In this document: piece after piece, positions 14,423-23,101 of the stretch | How the letters are laid out: each line of letters starts with the position of its first letter | How positions within the stretch are numbered: position 1 is the stretch's first letter | Assembly (NCBI RefSeq): GCF_003469205.1 | Contig: NZ_QSIN01000017.1 | Span: 1 to 32,708 of the forward strand | Length of the DNA stretch: 32,708 bases | Origin: Collinsella sp. AM33-4BH | GTDB taxonomy: Bacteria > Actinomycetota > Coriobacteriia > Coriobacteriales > Coriobacteriaceae | Reading direction: 5' to 3' | Notes under the pieces: generated by a model | The model's input: only the letters and a program-made list of their open reading frames with translations | The model's database searches: none | Told to the model about the DNA's origin: nothing | Made by a program: the position numbers and the translations under genes

Positions 14423-15334
14423 TTAGGCGAGGGGTGTGGGTTCCCATTCGCCGGTGGGGTGGGGGATGTCGAAGGTTCGGTAGCCGCAGTCGTAGGCGTG
14501 GGCCTGGGCCGCGCGGATTTTCCAGCAGATATCGCAGGCGCGGTGCGCGTCCGAGCCAAAGGTAATGGGCACCTCGGCATGGGCAAAGCAGCGCAAAAGG
14601 CCGGTTGCGGGATAGTAGTCGCCGAGGCCCTTGCGCGGCGCGGCGGTCGAGACCTCAACGCGGCGACCCGTATCGTGGGCGCACTCGGCCATCTGCCTCC
14701 AAAACGGCGCGGGGTCAAAGTCGGGCGCGAAGCCTTCCTTCGAAAAACGCATGACCAGGTCGGGGTGAGCCATCACATCAAAACTGAGCGAGCTTTCGCA
14801 GGCGTGGCACCAGTCGTCGACGTAGCGCTCCCATACGCCGCGTACGCCTAAGTTTTCCCAAACGTGCAGGTTGGTGTCGTCGTCGATCCAGCCGCAGCGT
14901 GAGTCGGGCGTATCGGGGCGCGCGGCGTTTTCCGTTCCCGCCGTACCCGCGGCACCTGCCATGGTATCGCCGGGGTCGCCAATCCAGTGCACGCTGCCCA
15001 AGCGCACCACGGCGTCCTGGGACCAGCGCTCTACCAAGGGCTCGCAGCCTTCGTACCAATCGCATTCAAAACCGTAGATAAAGGTGAGCTCCGGCGCAAT
15101 CTGCGCGGCGAGTTTGCGGGCGTCCTCAAAGGCCAGGCGATGTGCCGGCAAGTCGCCCTCGACGACCTGCACCTCGCAGTTGGCGTCCATGCTGGCGGGC
15201 AGGGTGAGGTGGTCGGTCGAGACCATGACACGGCAGCCGGTGGCGGCAGCAGCGCGGACGTTGTCCTCAAACGAGGCATGGCCGTCCGAAAACGAAGTAT
15301 GGGTGTGGCAATCGACCAGCGGACACGCGGGCAT
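14423..15334 (-). CDS. PHP-family histidinol-phosphate phosphatase (HisJ/HisK type)
   Basis: This 303-residue protein is a PHP-domain metal phosphoesterase. Motifs in order are DCHTHTSFSDG (HxH), MVSTDHL, YGFECDW, VMAHPDLVMRF and TFGSDAHR, giving the usual trinuclear metal ligands. HisB here lacks a phosphatase domain, so this enzyme is the best candidate for histidinol phosphate to histidinol, completing the pathway. A low-complexity G/T/A insert (DPGDTMAGAAGTAGTENAA) lies in the middle. The start has AAAGGAG upstream on the minus strand. Being transcribed against the operon, it is under separate control. Another PHP phosphatase role is possible. Confidence 0.85.
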   Translation of the reverse strand: MPACPLVDCHTHTSFSDGHASFEDNVRAAAATGCRVMVSTDHLTLPASMDANCEVQVVEGDLPAHRLAFEDARKLAAQIAPELTFIYGFECDWYEGCEPLVERWSQDAVVRLGSVHWIGDPGDTMAGAAGTAGTENAARPDTPDSRCGWIDDDTNLHVWENLGVRGVWERYVDDWCHACESSLSFDVMAHPDLVMRFSKEGFAPDFDPAPFWRQMAECAHDTGRRVEVSTAAPRKGLGDYYPATGLLRCFAHAEVPITFGSDAHRACDICWKIRAAQAHAYDCGYRTFDIPHPTGEWEPTPLA

Positions 15335-15454
15335 GGCGACTCCTTTGCATTTGGTGAATCCGCTCCATTCTAATGGCGCAGCCTCGGCGCGTCGTGCGCG
15401 CGGGGTGCCGAAATCGATCGGAAAGGGTGCGCGGTGCGGCCTCGCTTGCTCTCA

Positions 15455-15519
15455 AAACGTGTACGTCAGCCTCCAAAACCGACAAAAAATGACATGTTTG
15501 GAGGCTGACGTACACGTTT
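15455..15519. repeat. 23-bp perfect inverted repeat with 19-base spacer
   Basis: Bases 15455-15477 (starting AAACGTGTACGTCAGCCTCC) are exactly mirrored by 15497-15519. The spacer, ACCGACAAAAAATGACATG, is A-rich. It lies in the 291-base gap between two divergent genes (14423-15334 and 15626-16111). It could be a small mobile repeat, a terminator for neither gene, or a large operator. Confidence 0.85.
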
Positions 15520-15625
15520 GGATAGGGGCGAGGGCGGCGACGGACGAAAGTCACGCCTGTGCCACGTCCGATGTGCTAGCGTTTGGGTGAATAAAACGAG
15601 CCCGTGCGGAAAGGATCCGGACCGT

Positions 15626-16111
15626 ATGCAACGTGGAAGTACATCTCCGCTGTCCCGCGAGACCGATGCGCCCGAAACCATCGTCAAGCTGGAGTGCGAC
15701 ATCGACGATGCGTCGCCCGAGGTGCTCGCCTACGCCGCTGACCGCCTGCGCGAGGCCGGCGCCCGCGAGGTGCACTGGCTACCCCTTTACTGCAAAAAGG
15801 GCCGCCCCGGATGGCAGCTGCAGGTGATCTGCTCGCACGAGGATATTGAGCGCCTGCAGACGATTATCTTTTTGGAGACCACGACCAACGGCATTCGTCG
15901 CCAGGTGATGGAACGCGTTTGCCTGCCGCGCCGATTCGAGCAGGTGATAACGCCTTGGGGCGAGGTATCTGTTAAGGTGGCGACCCTGCCCGACGGTAGT
16001 GAGCGCGCGGCTCCCGAGTACGAGGACTGCGCCCGCCTTGCCCGCGAACATGGCGTGCCGCTCCAACGCGTGATGCAGGCGGCTCAGAGCGCGGCGCTGC
16101 GATTCGAGTAA
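15626..16111 (+). CDS. Stand-alone LarC2-like (DUF111 C-terminal) protein
   Basis: This 161-residue protein matches only the C-terminal half of LarC, the nickel inserting enzyme of the nickel-pincer nucleotide cofactor pathway. Recognisable stretches are VKLECDIDDASPEVLAYAAD (about 20-39), YCKKGRPGWQLQVIC, ETTTNGIRRQVMERVCL, TPWGEVSVKVA, and PEYEDCARLAREHGVPL near the C-terminus. No LarC1, LarB or LarE is nearby. In lactobacilli LarC1 and LarC2 are joined by ribosomal frameshift; no LarC1 reading frame is visible upstream here. ATG 15626 follows GGAAAGGA; longer in-frame starts run into the inverted repeat. Its function without LarC1 is unknown. Confidence 0.75.
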   Translation: MQRGSTSPLSRETDAPETIVKLECDIDDASPEVLAYAADRLREAGAREVHWLPLYCKKGRPGWQLQVICSHEDIERLQTIIFLETTTNGIRRQVMERVCLPRRFEQVITPWGEVSVKVATLPDGSERAAPEYEDCARLAREHGVPLQRVMQAAQSAALRFE

Positions 16112-16182
16112 CACGGTAGATGGGCTCCATATCCGCTAGACCCCGTATTCAGCCCCTATCAACCCCACCCGAAAGGACCACC

Positions 16183-16731
16183 ATGAAATACCTCATCGCC
16201 TCCGACATCCACGGCTCGGCATACTGGACCGAGCGTCTGGTCGCCGCAATCGAATCCGAGCAGCCCGACCGCATCGTGCTGCTGGGCGACCTGCTCTACC
16301 ACGGCCCGCGCAACGACCTGCCGCGCGACTACGCCCCCAAGCGCGTGATTCCGCTGCTCAACGCCCTGGCCGACCGCATCATTGCCGTCCGCGGCAACTG
16401 CGACGCCGAGGTCGACCAGATGGTGCTCGACTTTCCCGTCATGGCCGACTACGCCACCCTGTTTGACGAGACCGGCCGCGAGCTGTTCCTGACGCACGGC
16501 CACGTCTTTGGCGCCGGCATGCACAACAGCGTCGACCATGCGCCCGTGCTGCCCGAGGGCTCCGCGCTCGTCTACGGCCACACGCATATCAAGGTTAACG
16601 AAGCGAGCGCGACGCACCCGGGCCTGTGGCTCTTCAATCCCGGTAGCGTGAGCATTCCCAAAGACGGCACGCACAGCTACGGTATCTACGAGGGCGGCGC
16701 GTTACGCCACGTGATCCTGGAGGAGGAGTAA
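16183..16731 (+). CDS. yfcE: YfcE-type metallophosphodiesterase
   Basis: This 182-residue calcineurin-like phosphodiesterase has metal ligands in ASDIHGS (D8, H10), LGDLLYHGPRN, VRGNCDAEVDQM, LTHGHVFG and YGHTHIKV. It is very like E. coli YfcE in length and in the phrases NHGPRN/YHGPRN, VRGNCDxEVDQM and FNPGSVSIPK. The natural substrate of YfcE is not settled. ATG 16183 follows GAAAGGA. The stop lies 2 bases before mazG, whose ribosome binding site is within the last codons, so the two are probably translated together. Confidence 0.92.
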   Translation: MKYLIASDIHGSAYWTERLVAAIESEQPDRIVLLGDLLYHGPRNDLPRDYAPKRVIPLLNALADRIIAVRGNCDAEVDQMVLDFPVMADYATLFDETGRELFLTHGHVFGAGMHNSVDHAPVLPEGSALVYGHTHIKVNEASATHPGLWLFNPGSVSIPKDGTHSYGIYEGGALRHVILEEE

Positions 16732-16733
16732 CC

Positions 16734-17594
16734 ATGTCCGAGCATATGGCTCAGCAAAATGCCGAGGGTTCGCGCGACCTGTCGACGCTGGTAGATGTGT
16801 CGGCCGAGCTGCAGCATCTGGTGCAGACCATCTGGCGCCTGCGTCAGCCCGACGGCTGCCCGTGGGACCGCGAGCAGACGCACCGCAGCATTGGCAAGAA
16901 CATGATCGAGGAGGCCTACGAGGCGCTCGATTGCATCGAGGCCGACGACGCGGCTCACCTTCGCGAGGAGCTGGGAGATGTGCTCATGCAGGTCGTACTG
17001 CATGCGCAGATTGCGGCGGACGCCGGCGAGTTTACGCTGGCCGACGTGGCACACGATATCGACGCCAAGCTCATCCGTCGCCATCCGCACGTCTTTGGCG
17101 ATGCGGATGCTGACAGCTCCGACGAGGTGCTCAAGATTTGGGACGAGGTCAAGCTTGCCGAGAAGGCTGCCAAGGACAAGGCTGTGGCGGCGGACGAGGC
17201 TGCGCCCGAAGGCCTGCTCGACGGCGTGCCCACGCACCTGCCGGCGCTGATGCAAGCTCAGAAGGTGTCGCGCAAGGCGGCGGCCGTGGGCTTTGAGTGG
17301 GAGACAGTCCAGGACGTGTGGGACGAGGTCGCCGAGGAGCGCGCCGAGTTTGAGGCCGAGACTCCCGGCTCGCCCGAGCGCGAGATGGAGTTTGGCGACC
17401 TGCTCTTTGCTCTGGTCAACGTTGCGCGCAAGGAGGGAATCGACGCCGAGAGCGCCCTGCGTGCCAGCACGGCAAAGTTCCGCCGCCGCTGGGCCGCGAT
17501 GGAGCAGATGGCGGCCGACGCCCACGTGGATCTGGCCGAGCTTTCGACCCACGGCCTCAATGACCTCTGGGATGCCGCAAAGGCAGAGGAGTAA
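16734..17594 (+). CDS. mazG: MazG nucleoside triphosphate pyrophosphohydrolase
   Basis: This 286-residue protein contains two MazG-like all-alpha domains. The N-terminal one includes QPDGCPWDREQTHRSI and the catalytic acidic residues in EEAYEALD (59-66) and EELGDVLMQVVLHA (78-91). The second includes GFEWETVQDVWDEVAEE and EFGDLLFALVNVAR. MazG hydrolyses NTPs to NMPs, cleaning non-canonical nucleotides and, in some bacteria, limiting ppGpp responses. GGAGGAG precedes the ATG. It ends a short operon, before a terminator and eno. Confidence 0.95.
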   Translation: MSEHMAQQNAEGSRDLSTLVDVSAELQHLVQTIWRLRQPDGCPWDREQTHRSIGKNMIEEAYEALDCIEADDAAHLREELGDVLMQVVLHAQIAADAGEFTLADVAHDIDAKLIRRHPHVFGDADADSSDEVLKIWDEVKLAEKAAKDKAVAADEAAPEGLLDGVPTHLPALMQAQKVSRKAAAVGFEWETVQDVWDEVAEERAEFEAETPGSPEREMEFGDLLFALVNVARKEGIDAESALRASTAKFRRRWAAMEQMAADAHVDLAELSTHGLNDLWDAAKAEE

Positions 17595-17600
17595 GACTGC

Positions 17601-17642
17601 GGGGGCGACGGGACGGACTTTCTCATCGCCCCCATTATTTTT
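17601..17642 (+). terminator. Terminator after mazG
   Basis: GGGGGCGA (17601-17608) pairs with TCGCCCCC (17626-17633), followed by ATTATTTTTT. It separates mazG from the eno promoter. Confidence 0.85.
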
Positions 17643-17650
17643 CAAAAAGA

Positions 17651-17706
17651 TTGTATCCCTTGGCTAACTTAGGGCATAATGCAAAAAGTGCGATAAGGCT
17701 AACTTA
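17651..17706 (+). promoter_or_regulatory. eno promoter with flanking 10-bp direct repeats
   Basis: TTGTAT (17651-17656) and CATAAT (17675-17680) are spaced by 18 bases. The 10-base word GGCTAACTTA occurs twice, between the two boxes (about 17662-17671) and just after the likely start site (17697-17706), 35 bases apart. The repeats could be binding sites of a regulator. The untranslated leader would be about 95 bases. Confidence 0.55.
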
Positions 17707-17770
17707 TGAACCTGCGCGCCACTGTAGCGTGCAAGCCGTGTCGCCAAGCATTCAACCCGTTTCCAAGTGA

Positions 17771-19072
<1,302 letters not shown>

Positions 19073-19144
19073 ACGGGCGAATTTGGCGAGGAGGAGGCTG
19101 ACTCGGTTCCGCCCCGCCTTGGCTGGACGCCGCAAAGCGCTGTG

Positions 19145-19176
19145 GGCGCTGGGCCATATGGCTCAGCGCCTTTTTT
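19145..19176 (+). terminator. Terminator after eno
   Basis: GGCGCTGGGCC (19145-19155) pairs with GGCTCAGCGCC (19160-19170) with one G.U pair and a 4-base loop, followed by six T. Confidence 0.95.
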
Positions 19177-19267
19177 ATGTCGAGCAAAGGCTGGCGAAGG
19201 CGGTGCGGGCGCTCGTGCTATAACTAAAGGACTTAGCGCAAACAAACCTCAACCGCACAAGGCGCAC

Positions 19268-20026
19268 ATGGATCAGATTTACGACAACAGGTACTATTCC
19301 GCCGGTTCACGCGAGCCGTCGCCTCGCCGTGCACGCACGGTGCAGCTCGGTGGGTCCGCTTATGCCGGCGCCGACCGCTCCACGCAGCGCCCGGCAAGTA
19401 CCTCGCGCCCCAATGCTCAATCAAATACCTTGGCAGATGGACCGGTGCGCCCGGCACGTTCGACACATGCGTCGCGTCCCTCGGCCCAGACGCACGACAG
19501 GTCGAGCAGGCCTTCGAGCCGTCTTTCGGGCTCGGACTTTATGCGCTACGCCAACGACAATGCGGTGGTCAAGGCGATCTATGACTTTACGCATGGCTCT
19601 CTGCGTCCGCTGTTTATCGGTATCGTGGTGGCTCTGGCGCTCGTGAGCCTGTATTTCCCCGTGCGCGACCTGTACGTTGCAAAACGCTCGAACGACATCT
19701 TGGCCAAGCAGGTCGAGATTCGCGAGCAATACAAAGATGAGATGAAAAAAGACACTGACAAGTGGTTCTCGGAAGAGGGCATTAAGGATCGGGCACGGGA
19801 ACTGGGCATGGCGATGCCCGGCGAGAAGAGGATTGAAGTGCTGGGCCTGGACGATGATTCGGATTCGTCGTCGAGCAAAAAGTCCTCAAACGCCAAGAAG
19901 GCCAGTGAAGTGGCCAAAGAGATCGAAGAGGTCGGCAAGGACGCACCGTGGTACATCCAGACGCTCGATATGCTGTTTGGATTTAACGGCGTCGAGGGCC
20001 AGACGGTCGCGTCCAGCGGCGAGTAG
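19268..20026 (+). CDS. FtsB/DivIC-like septum formation protein
   Basis: This 252-residue protein has a long, disordered, S/R/A-rich cytoplasmic N-terminus (1 to about 90), one membrane segment LFIGIVVALALVSLYFPV at about 115-132, then a periplasmic coiled coil and the family phrase RARELGMAMPGEKRIEVL. The domain order is typical of actinobacterial FtsB/DivIC, which links FtsL and FtsQ in the divisome. A S/D/K-rich tail follows. The position between eno and ppx is the common actinobacterial order, although the DUF501 gene often found between them is absent. ATG 19268 has only a weak AAGG; an upstream start is possible. TATAAC near 19217 may be a -10 box. Confidence 0.8.
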   Translation: MDQIYDNRYYSAGSREPSPRRARTVQLGGSAYAGADRSTQRPASTSRPNAQSNTLADGPVRPARSTHASRPSAQTHDRSSRPSSRLSGSDFMRYANDNAVVKAIYDFTHGSLRPLFIGIVVALALVSLYFPVRDLYVAKRSNDILAKQVEIREQYKDEMKKDTDKWFSEEGIKDRARELGMAMPGEKRIEVLGLDDDSDSSSSKKSSNAKKASEVAKEIEEVGKDAPWYIQTLDMLFGFNGVEGQTVASSGE

Positions 20027-20054
20027 GCGAGTAGCGCCCGGAGGGGAGCCCGCA

Positions 20055-21056
20055 ATGGCAGATTGCAAACGATATAAGGTGGCCGCGATCGACCTGGGAA
20101 CGGTGTCGTCGCGACTGGTGTTGGCCCAGGTCGAGGGCGGGGCGATCGTGGAATCGTCCAAGCATACCGAGATTACCGACCTGGGCGAGGGCGTGGACGC
20201 GACGGGTCGCTTTTGCGAGGCGGCTGTCGAGCGTGTGCTCGATGCGTGTCGCATGTTTGTGGATGAGGCACGTGCCTTTGGGGCCGCCTGCGTCTGCACC
20301 ACCTGCACGAGTGCCGCGCGCGATGCGTCCAATGCCGCGCTGCTGCTGGACGGTCTGCGCGATCTGGGGCTCGAACCGCAGGTGATTCCGGGCGAGGTCG
20401 AGGCGCGCCTGACGTTTTTTGGCGTGGCACACGACTTTGCTGGCGAGCGCATCATCGTCGCCGATTCGGGCGGTGGCTCCACGGAGCTCGCGACGGGCGT
20501 CTATGCGCCTGAGCGCGGGGTCTTTGCGCTGGAGGGAACGCGCTCACTGGACATCGGTTGCCGTCGCGTGACGGAGCGGTTTTTCTCGGCGCTGCCGCCC
20601 GCGGACGGCGAGCTTGCGGTTGCCGCCGCGTGGGCGGGCGAGCAGTTCTCCGCCTATTTTAAGGGCCTGCCGAGCAATTATGAGCGTGCAGAGCGCCTGG
20701 TCGCGGTGGGCGGTACCGTCACTACGCTCGTGGCGCTGGTCCACGAACTGGAGCCGTACGACTCGAGCTTTGTGCACCTGCGCGAGCTTTCGATGGAGCA
20801 GATTTCTGCCGCTATCGAGCGCATGTCCACGCTGGACGTGGAGAGCATTGCCGCGTTGCCAGGCGTGCAGCCCAAGCGCGCGGGCGTGATTCTGGCCGGC
20901 GCCGTGGTGATTCGCGAGCTCATGCGCGCCGGTGGCTACGATGCGCTCACCGTAAGCGAGAACAGCCTCCTCGCCGGCATGGCCGCCGCCATCAACGAGG
21001 TTCTCGACGGCGCGACTCCCACCATCGCCTGGACCCCGAGCCTGAGCGCCCTTTAA
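20055..21056 (+). CDS. Ppx/GppA family exopolyphosphatase
   Basis: This 333-residue protein has the actin-like ATPase fold of Ppx/GppA phosphatases. The phosphate-1 loop is AAIDLGTVSSRLVLA (about 9-23), the catalytic Glu region is IPGEVEARLTFFGVA, and the phosphate-2 loop is VADSGGGSTELATG. It lacks the C-terminal HD domain of long Ppx proteins, as is usual in actinobacteria. It hydrolyses polyphosphate or pppGpp; which one cannot be told. ATG 20055 after GGAGGGGAG was chosen over an upstream start overlapping the ftsB-like gene. Confidence 0.9.
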   Translation: MADCKRYKVAAIDLGTVSSRLVLAQVEGGAIVESSKHTEITDLGEGVDATGRFCEAAVERVLDACRMFVDEARAFGAACVCTTCTSAARDASNAALLLDGLRDLGLEPQVIPGEVEARLTFFGVAHDFAGERIIVADSGGGSTELATGVYAPERGVFALEGTRSLDIGCRRVTERFFSALPPADGELAVAAAWAGEQFSAYFKGLPSNYERAERLVAVGGTVTTLVALVHELEPYDSSFVHLRELSMEQISAAIERMSTLDVESIAALPGVQPKRAGVILAGAVVIRELMRAGGYDALTVSENSLLAGMAAAINEVLDGATPTIAWTPSLSAL

Positions 21057-21069
21057 CCATCCCCTCATA

Positions 21070-21136
21070 AGTTGCGGTGAAATGCGGACTAAAATCGCCC
21101 TTTCGGGCCCCAACCAGTCCCTATTCCACCGCAACT
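21070..21136. repeat. GTTGCGGTG stem-loop repeat, copy 1
   Basis: AGTTGCGGTG (21070-21079) pairs with CACCGCAACT (21127-21136). Inside are GGACT/AGTCC (21086-21090 with 21116-21120) and GCCC/GGGC around TTTC. A related element at 22652-22722 keeps the outer arms and the TATTCCACCGCAACT flank but has different inner stems. Confidence 0.8.
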
Positions 21137-21141
21137 CAACA

Positions 21142-21183
21142 GCCGGCACCTAGGGACGTTTTTTTCTGCCGGCACCTGGGGAC
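21142..21183. repeat. GCCGGCACCT(A/G)GGGAC direct repeat pair
   Basis: Two 16-base words differing at one base, at 21142-21157 and 21168-21183, are separated by a stretch of seven T. On the minus strand they read GTCCC(C/T)AGGTGCCGGC. Such short G/C words resemble other hairpin loops in this window. They lie just downstream of the minus-strand ATPase gene. Confidence 0.6.
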
Positions 21184-21210
21184 AGTCCTTGCTGAGCGCC
21201 TCCGCAGCCT

Positions 21211-22512
21211 TTATGCCAGTTTGTCGATTTGCCCAATTTCCCAAAGCGGAATATTGACGAGCGTGTCCTCGTCTCTATATGCCGCCAGAGAGCTCCTCAC
21301 GCAACGCTCGAGTTTGAATTTTTCGCAGGCTATTTTCAGACTCTTCGCTTTAAGGTTCTCTGCCGCCTTGACCTCAAGCGGAAGCACGGTTCCCGCATGG
21401 TCGATGGCAAAGTCGGTTTCGGCATTGCCAGAGGTAGAGGACCAATACACGGGAGTTTTGTCTTGGAGCAAAAGCTCCTGCGCGACGTATTGTTCGGTCA
21501 GCGAACCTTTGAACTCGGTAAAAACAGCGGATCCGTTAAGAACGATGGCCGGAGAGAGACCGGAGAGCGCTCCGAGGATGCCGGTGTCGATGCAGAACAG
21601 TTTGAAGCCCGAGAGGTCTTCGTAGCTCGAGAGCGGTGCCTTTAGAGCGGAAACACGTGGCGCCTTATGAACGATTCCGTAGTCCGTGAGCCACTGGAGG
21701 CTTTCCTCAAAATCGCGTGCGCGCGCTCCAGGGCGAAGGGCGCCATAGACAAACTTCTTGTTCTCCTTGGCAAGCTGGCCGGGAAGGGATTTCCAAACCA
21801 ACCTCATGCGCTCGACGATGCGGGCGGGTGCATGTTTGCCAAAATCGGATTCGTAAGCCTCGATGATTTGCTGCTGAAGCCTTCGGGCTTCAATGAAGTC
21901 GCGTGTCTCGGCGAAAGCGGAGACAACTTCGGGCATACCACCGACAACAAGGTATTCCTTGAGCAAGTGCACGAGCTTTTCGGTGACGTTTGCTAGAAGG
22001 TTCATGTCTGCGGCAAGGATGGCGTCGGCGAGCGGGTTGCCGTCGACGGCGCGAACGAACTCGGCAAACCCCATGGGACGCATGGTGAGCTGGTCGATTT
22101 TGCCGACGGGAAATGACTCGTTTTCGCGTCGGAGCGCGAGGCCCATATAGGAACTGGCTGCTACGATGTGGTATTCGGGTGCAAGCTCGTTGAAGTACTT
22201 GAGCGAGGTGATCCCGCGTGGCGCCTCTTGGATCTCGTCGAAGATGATGAGCGTGTCTGTCGGCGTTACGGTTTGGCCACGTAGGAGCTCTATCTGGGAG
22301 ATGATGCGCTTGGGGTCGAGGTCCCCATCGAACAGCGAGCGTGTGCTCGGCTCGAGCATAAAGTCAAAACGAATGACGCTTCGATACTGCTGGCTTGCGA
22401 ATTCGTTAAGAAGCCAAGTCTTTCCTGTCTGGCGGGCTCCCTTAAGCAAGAGAGGTTTGCGATTCGCCCTTGATTTCCAAGCGATAAGTTCACTCATAAG
22501 CTGTCGTTGCAT
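21211..22512 (-). CDS. AAA ATPase with DUF4143 domain
   Basis: This 433-residue protein has the AAA_14/DUF4143 architecture. Walker A is KGARQTGKTWLL (24-35), Walker B is TLIIFDEIQEA (87-97), a sensor-like VAASSYMG follows, and the C-terminal DUF4143 domain contains TDFAIDHAGTVLPLEVKA, a PD-(D/E)xK-like core. The family is common in gut bacteria and archaea; its function is not established, and links to defence or mobile elements are only suggested. ATG 22512 follows GGGAGG; a TTG four codons upstream overlaps that site and was rejected. TATACT (22541-22536) is a likely -10 box. Both flanks hold copies of the same stem-loop repeat. Confidence 0.85.
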   Translation of the reverse strand: MQRQLMSELIAWKSRANRKPLLLKGARQTGKTWLLNEFASQQYRSVIRFDFMLEPSTRSLFDGDLDPKRIISQIELLRGQTVTPTDTLIIFDEIQEAPRGITSLKYFNELAPEYHIVAASSYMGLALRRENESFPVGKIDQLTMRPMGFAEFVRAVDGNPLADAILAADMNLLANVTEKLVHLLKEYLVVGGMPEVVSAFAETRDFIEARRLQQQIIEAYESDFGKHAPARIVERMRLVWKSLPGQLAKENKKFVYGALRPGARARDFEESLQWLTDYGIVHKAPRVSALKAPLSSYEDLSGFKLFCIDTGILGALSGLSPAIVLNGSAVFTEFKGSLTEQYVAQELLLQDKTPVYWSSTSGNAETDFAIDHAGTVLPLEVKAAENLKAKSLKIACEKFKLERCVRSSLAAYRDEDTLVNIPLWEIGQIDKLA

Positions 22513-22554
22513 ATTGCCTCCCAACCCTCTCGGCTAGTATAAGACCATTTGGGC

Positions 22555-22643
22555 GTTTCCATCGGAAAATATGCGAGACAACCACGTTTTTCCATCGGAA
22601 AATGTGCGAGACAACCACGTTTTTCCATCGAAAAATGTGGGAG
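22555..22643. repeat. 33-bp tandem repeat, about 2.6 copies, with palindromic core
   Basis: The core TTTTCCATCGGAAAA, a TTTTCC-N3-GGAAAA palindrome, and the following ATGTGCGAGACAACCACG recur with an exact 33-base period (cores near 22561, 22594 and 22627); the first and third cores carry changes. The array lies directly upstream of the ATPase promoter. Three helical turns of spacing would put dimeric operators on one DNA face. There are no variable spacers, so it is not CRISPR. Confidence 0.8.
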
Positions 22644-22651
22644 TGCCAATC

Positions 22652-22722
22652 TAAGTTGCGGTGAAAAAGTTCTTAAATGAGCTGGTAACCAGTCAAAACA
22701 GGAACTATTCCACCGCAACTTA
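22652..22722. repeat. GTTGCGGTG stem-loop repeat, copy 2
   Basis: TAAGTTGCGGTG (22652-22663) pairs with CACCGCAACTTA (22711-22722); inside are AGTTC/GAACT (22668-22672 with 22702-22706) and CTGGT/ACCAG. Compared with copy 1, the outer 10 bp and AACCAGTC are kept while both sides of the inner stem have changed, as expected if the folded structure is what is conserved. Confidence 0.8.
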
Positions 22723-22739
22723 TCATCCGTGTCGGCATC

Positions 22740-22808
22740 CACAAGAAACGAGCCCGCGTCTCCGGGGGACACGGGCTCGTAAACAATGCGTGGTAGGGGC
22801 GGTGGGAC
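22740..22808 (-). pseudogene. Duplicated tRNA-Leu 3' end and terminator (remnant)
   Basis: TGGTAGGGGCGGTGGGAC (22791-22808) is identical to the 3' end of the tRNA-Leu gene at 22986-23003. It is followed on the minus strand by a terminator-like hairpin (22748-22760 with 22768-22780, one mismatch) resembling the real tRNA terminator. The rest of a tRNA is absent: 22809-22934 is G+C-rich sequence without a cloverleaf or convincing gene. Either a second tRNA gene lost its body, or an integration event duplicated the tRNA end. Confidence 0.6.
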
Positions 22809-22934
22809 GTCTGCGAATTTGCGCAGCAAATACGCACCGGCCTCGGTCGCCTGCCGGCGCCCTCGCCGGCTCGCTACAAACGCTCCGCGTTTGCTTAACG
22901 CTCGCCCCCTCGCGGGTTCGAGCCCCACCGGCGT

Positions 22935-22976
22935 GCAAAAGAAACGGGCCCGCATCCCTGGGAGATACGGGCCCGT
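22935..22976 (-). terminator. Terminator of tRNA-Leu
   Basis: The 13-base arms (22944-22956 and 22964-22976, one mismatch) with a 7-base loop are followed on the minus strand by TTTCTTTT. Confidence 0.85.
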
Positions 22977-22985
22977 AAAAGCCAA

Positions 22986-23070
22986 TGGTAGGGGCGGTGG
23001 GACTCGAACCCACAATCCTTGCGGCGAGAGATTTTAAGTCTCCTGCGTATGCCAATTCCGCCACGCCCCC
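22986..23070 (-). tRNA. tRNA-Leu (UAA anticodon)
   Basis: The minus strand gives an 85-base class II tRNA including an encoded CCA. The acceptor is GGGGGCG with CGCCCCT (one G.U pair). The D arm has TGGCGGAATTGGCATACGCA, the anticodon loop is CTTAAAA giving UAA, a long variable arm is built on CTCGCCGCAAGGATT, and the T arm is GTGGG-TTCGAGT-CCCAC. A TAGACT box (23087-23082) 12 bases upstream may be its -10. Confidence 0.95.
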
Positions 23071-23101
23071 GTGAGACTAGAAGTCTAGCACAAGCCGCCC
23101 G

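Noticed and set aside
22555..22643. Possible CRISPR array
   Set aside because: The 33-base unit is contiguous with no variable spacers, only about 2.6 copies, and no cas genes are present.
22494..23015. Minus-strand open frame encoding an 11-residue repeat (FPMEKRGCLAH)
   Set aside because: The 33-bp DNA repeat is a multiple of three, so it stays open by chance; the frame crosses the tRNA-Leu gene, terminators and a stem-loop repeat.
22786..23037. Plus-strand frame ending GRGGGTRTHNPCG
   Set aside because: This is antisense to the tRNA-Leu gene, a well-known source of false proteins.
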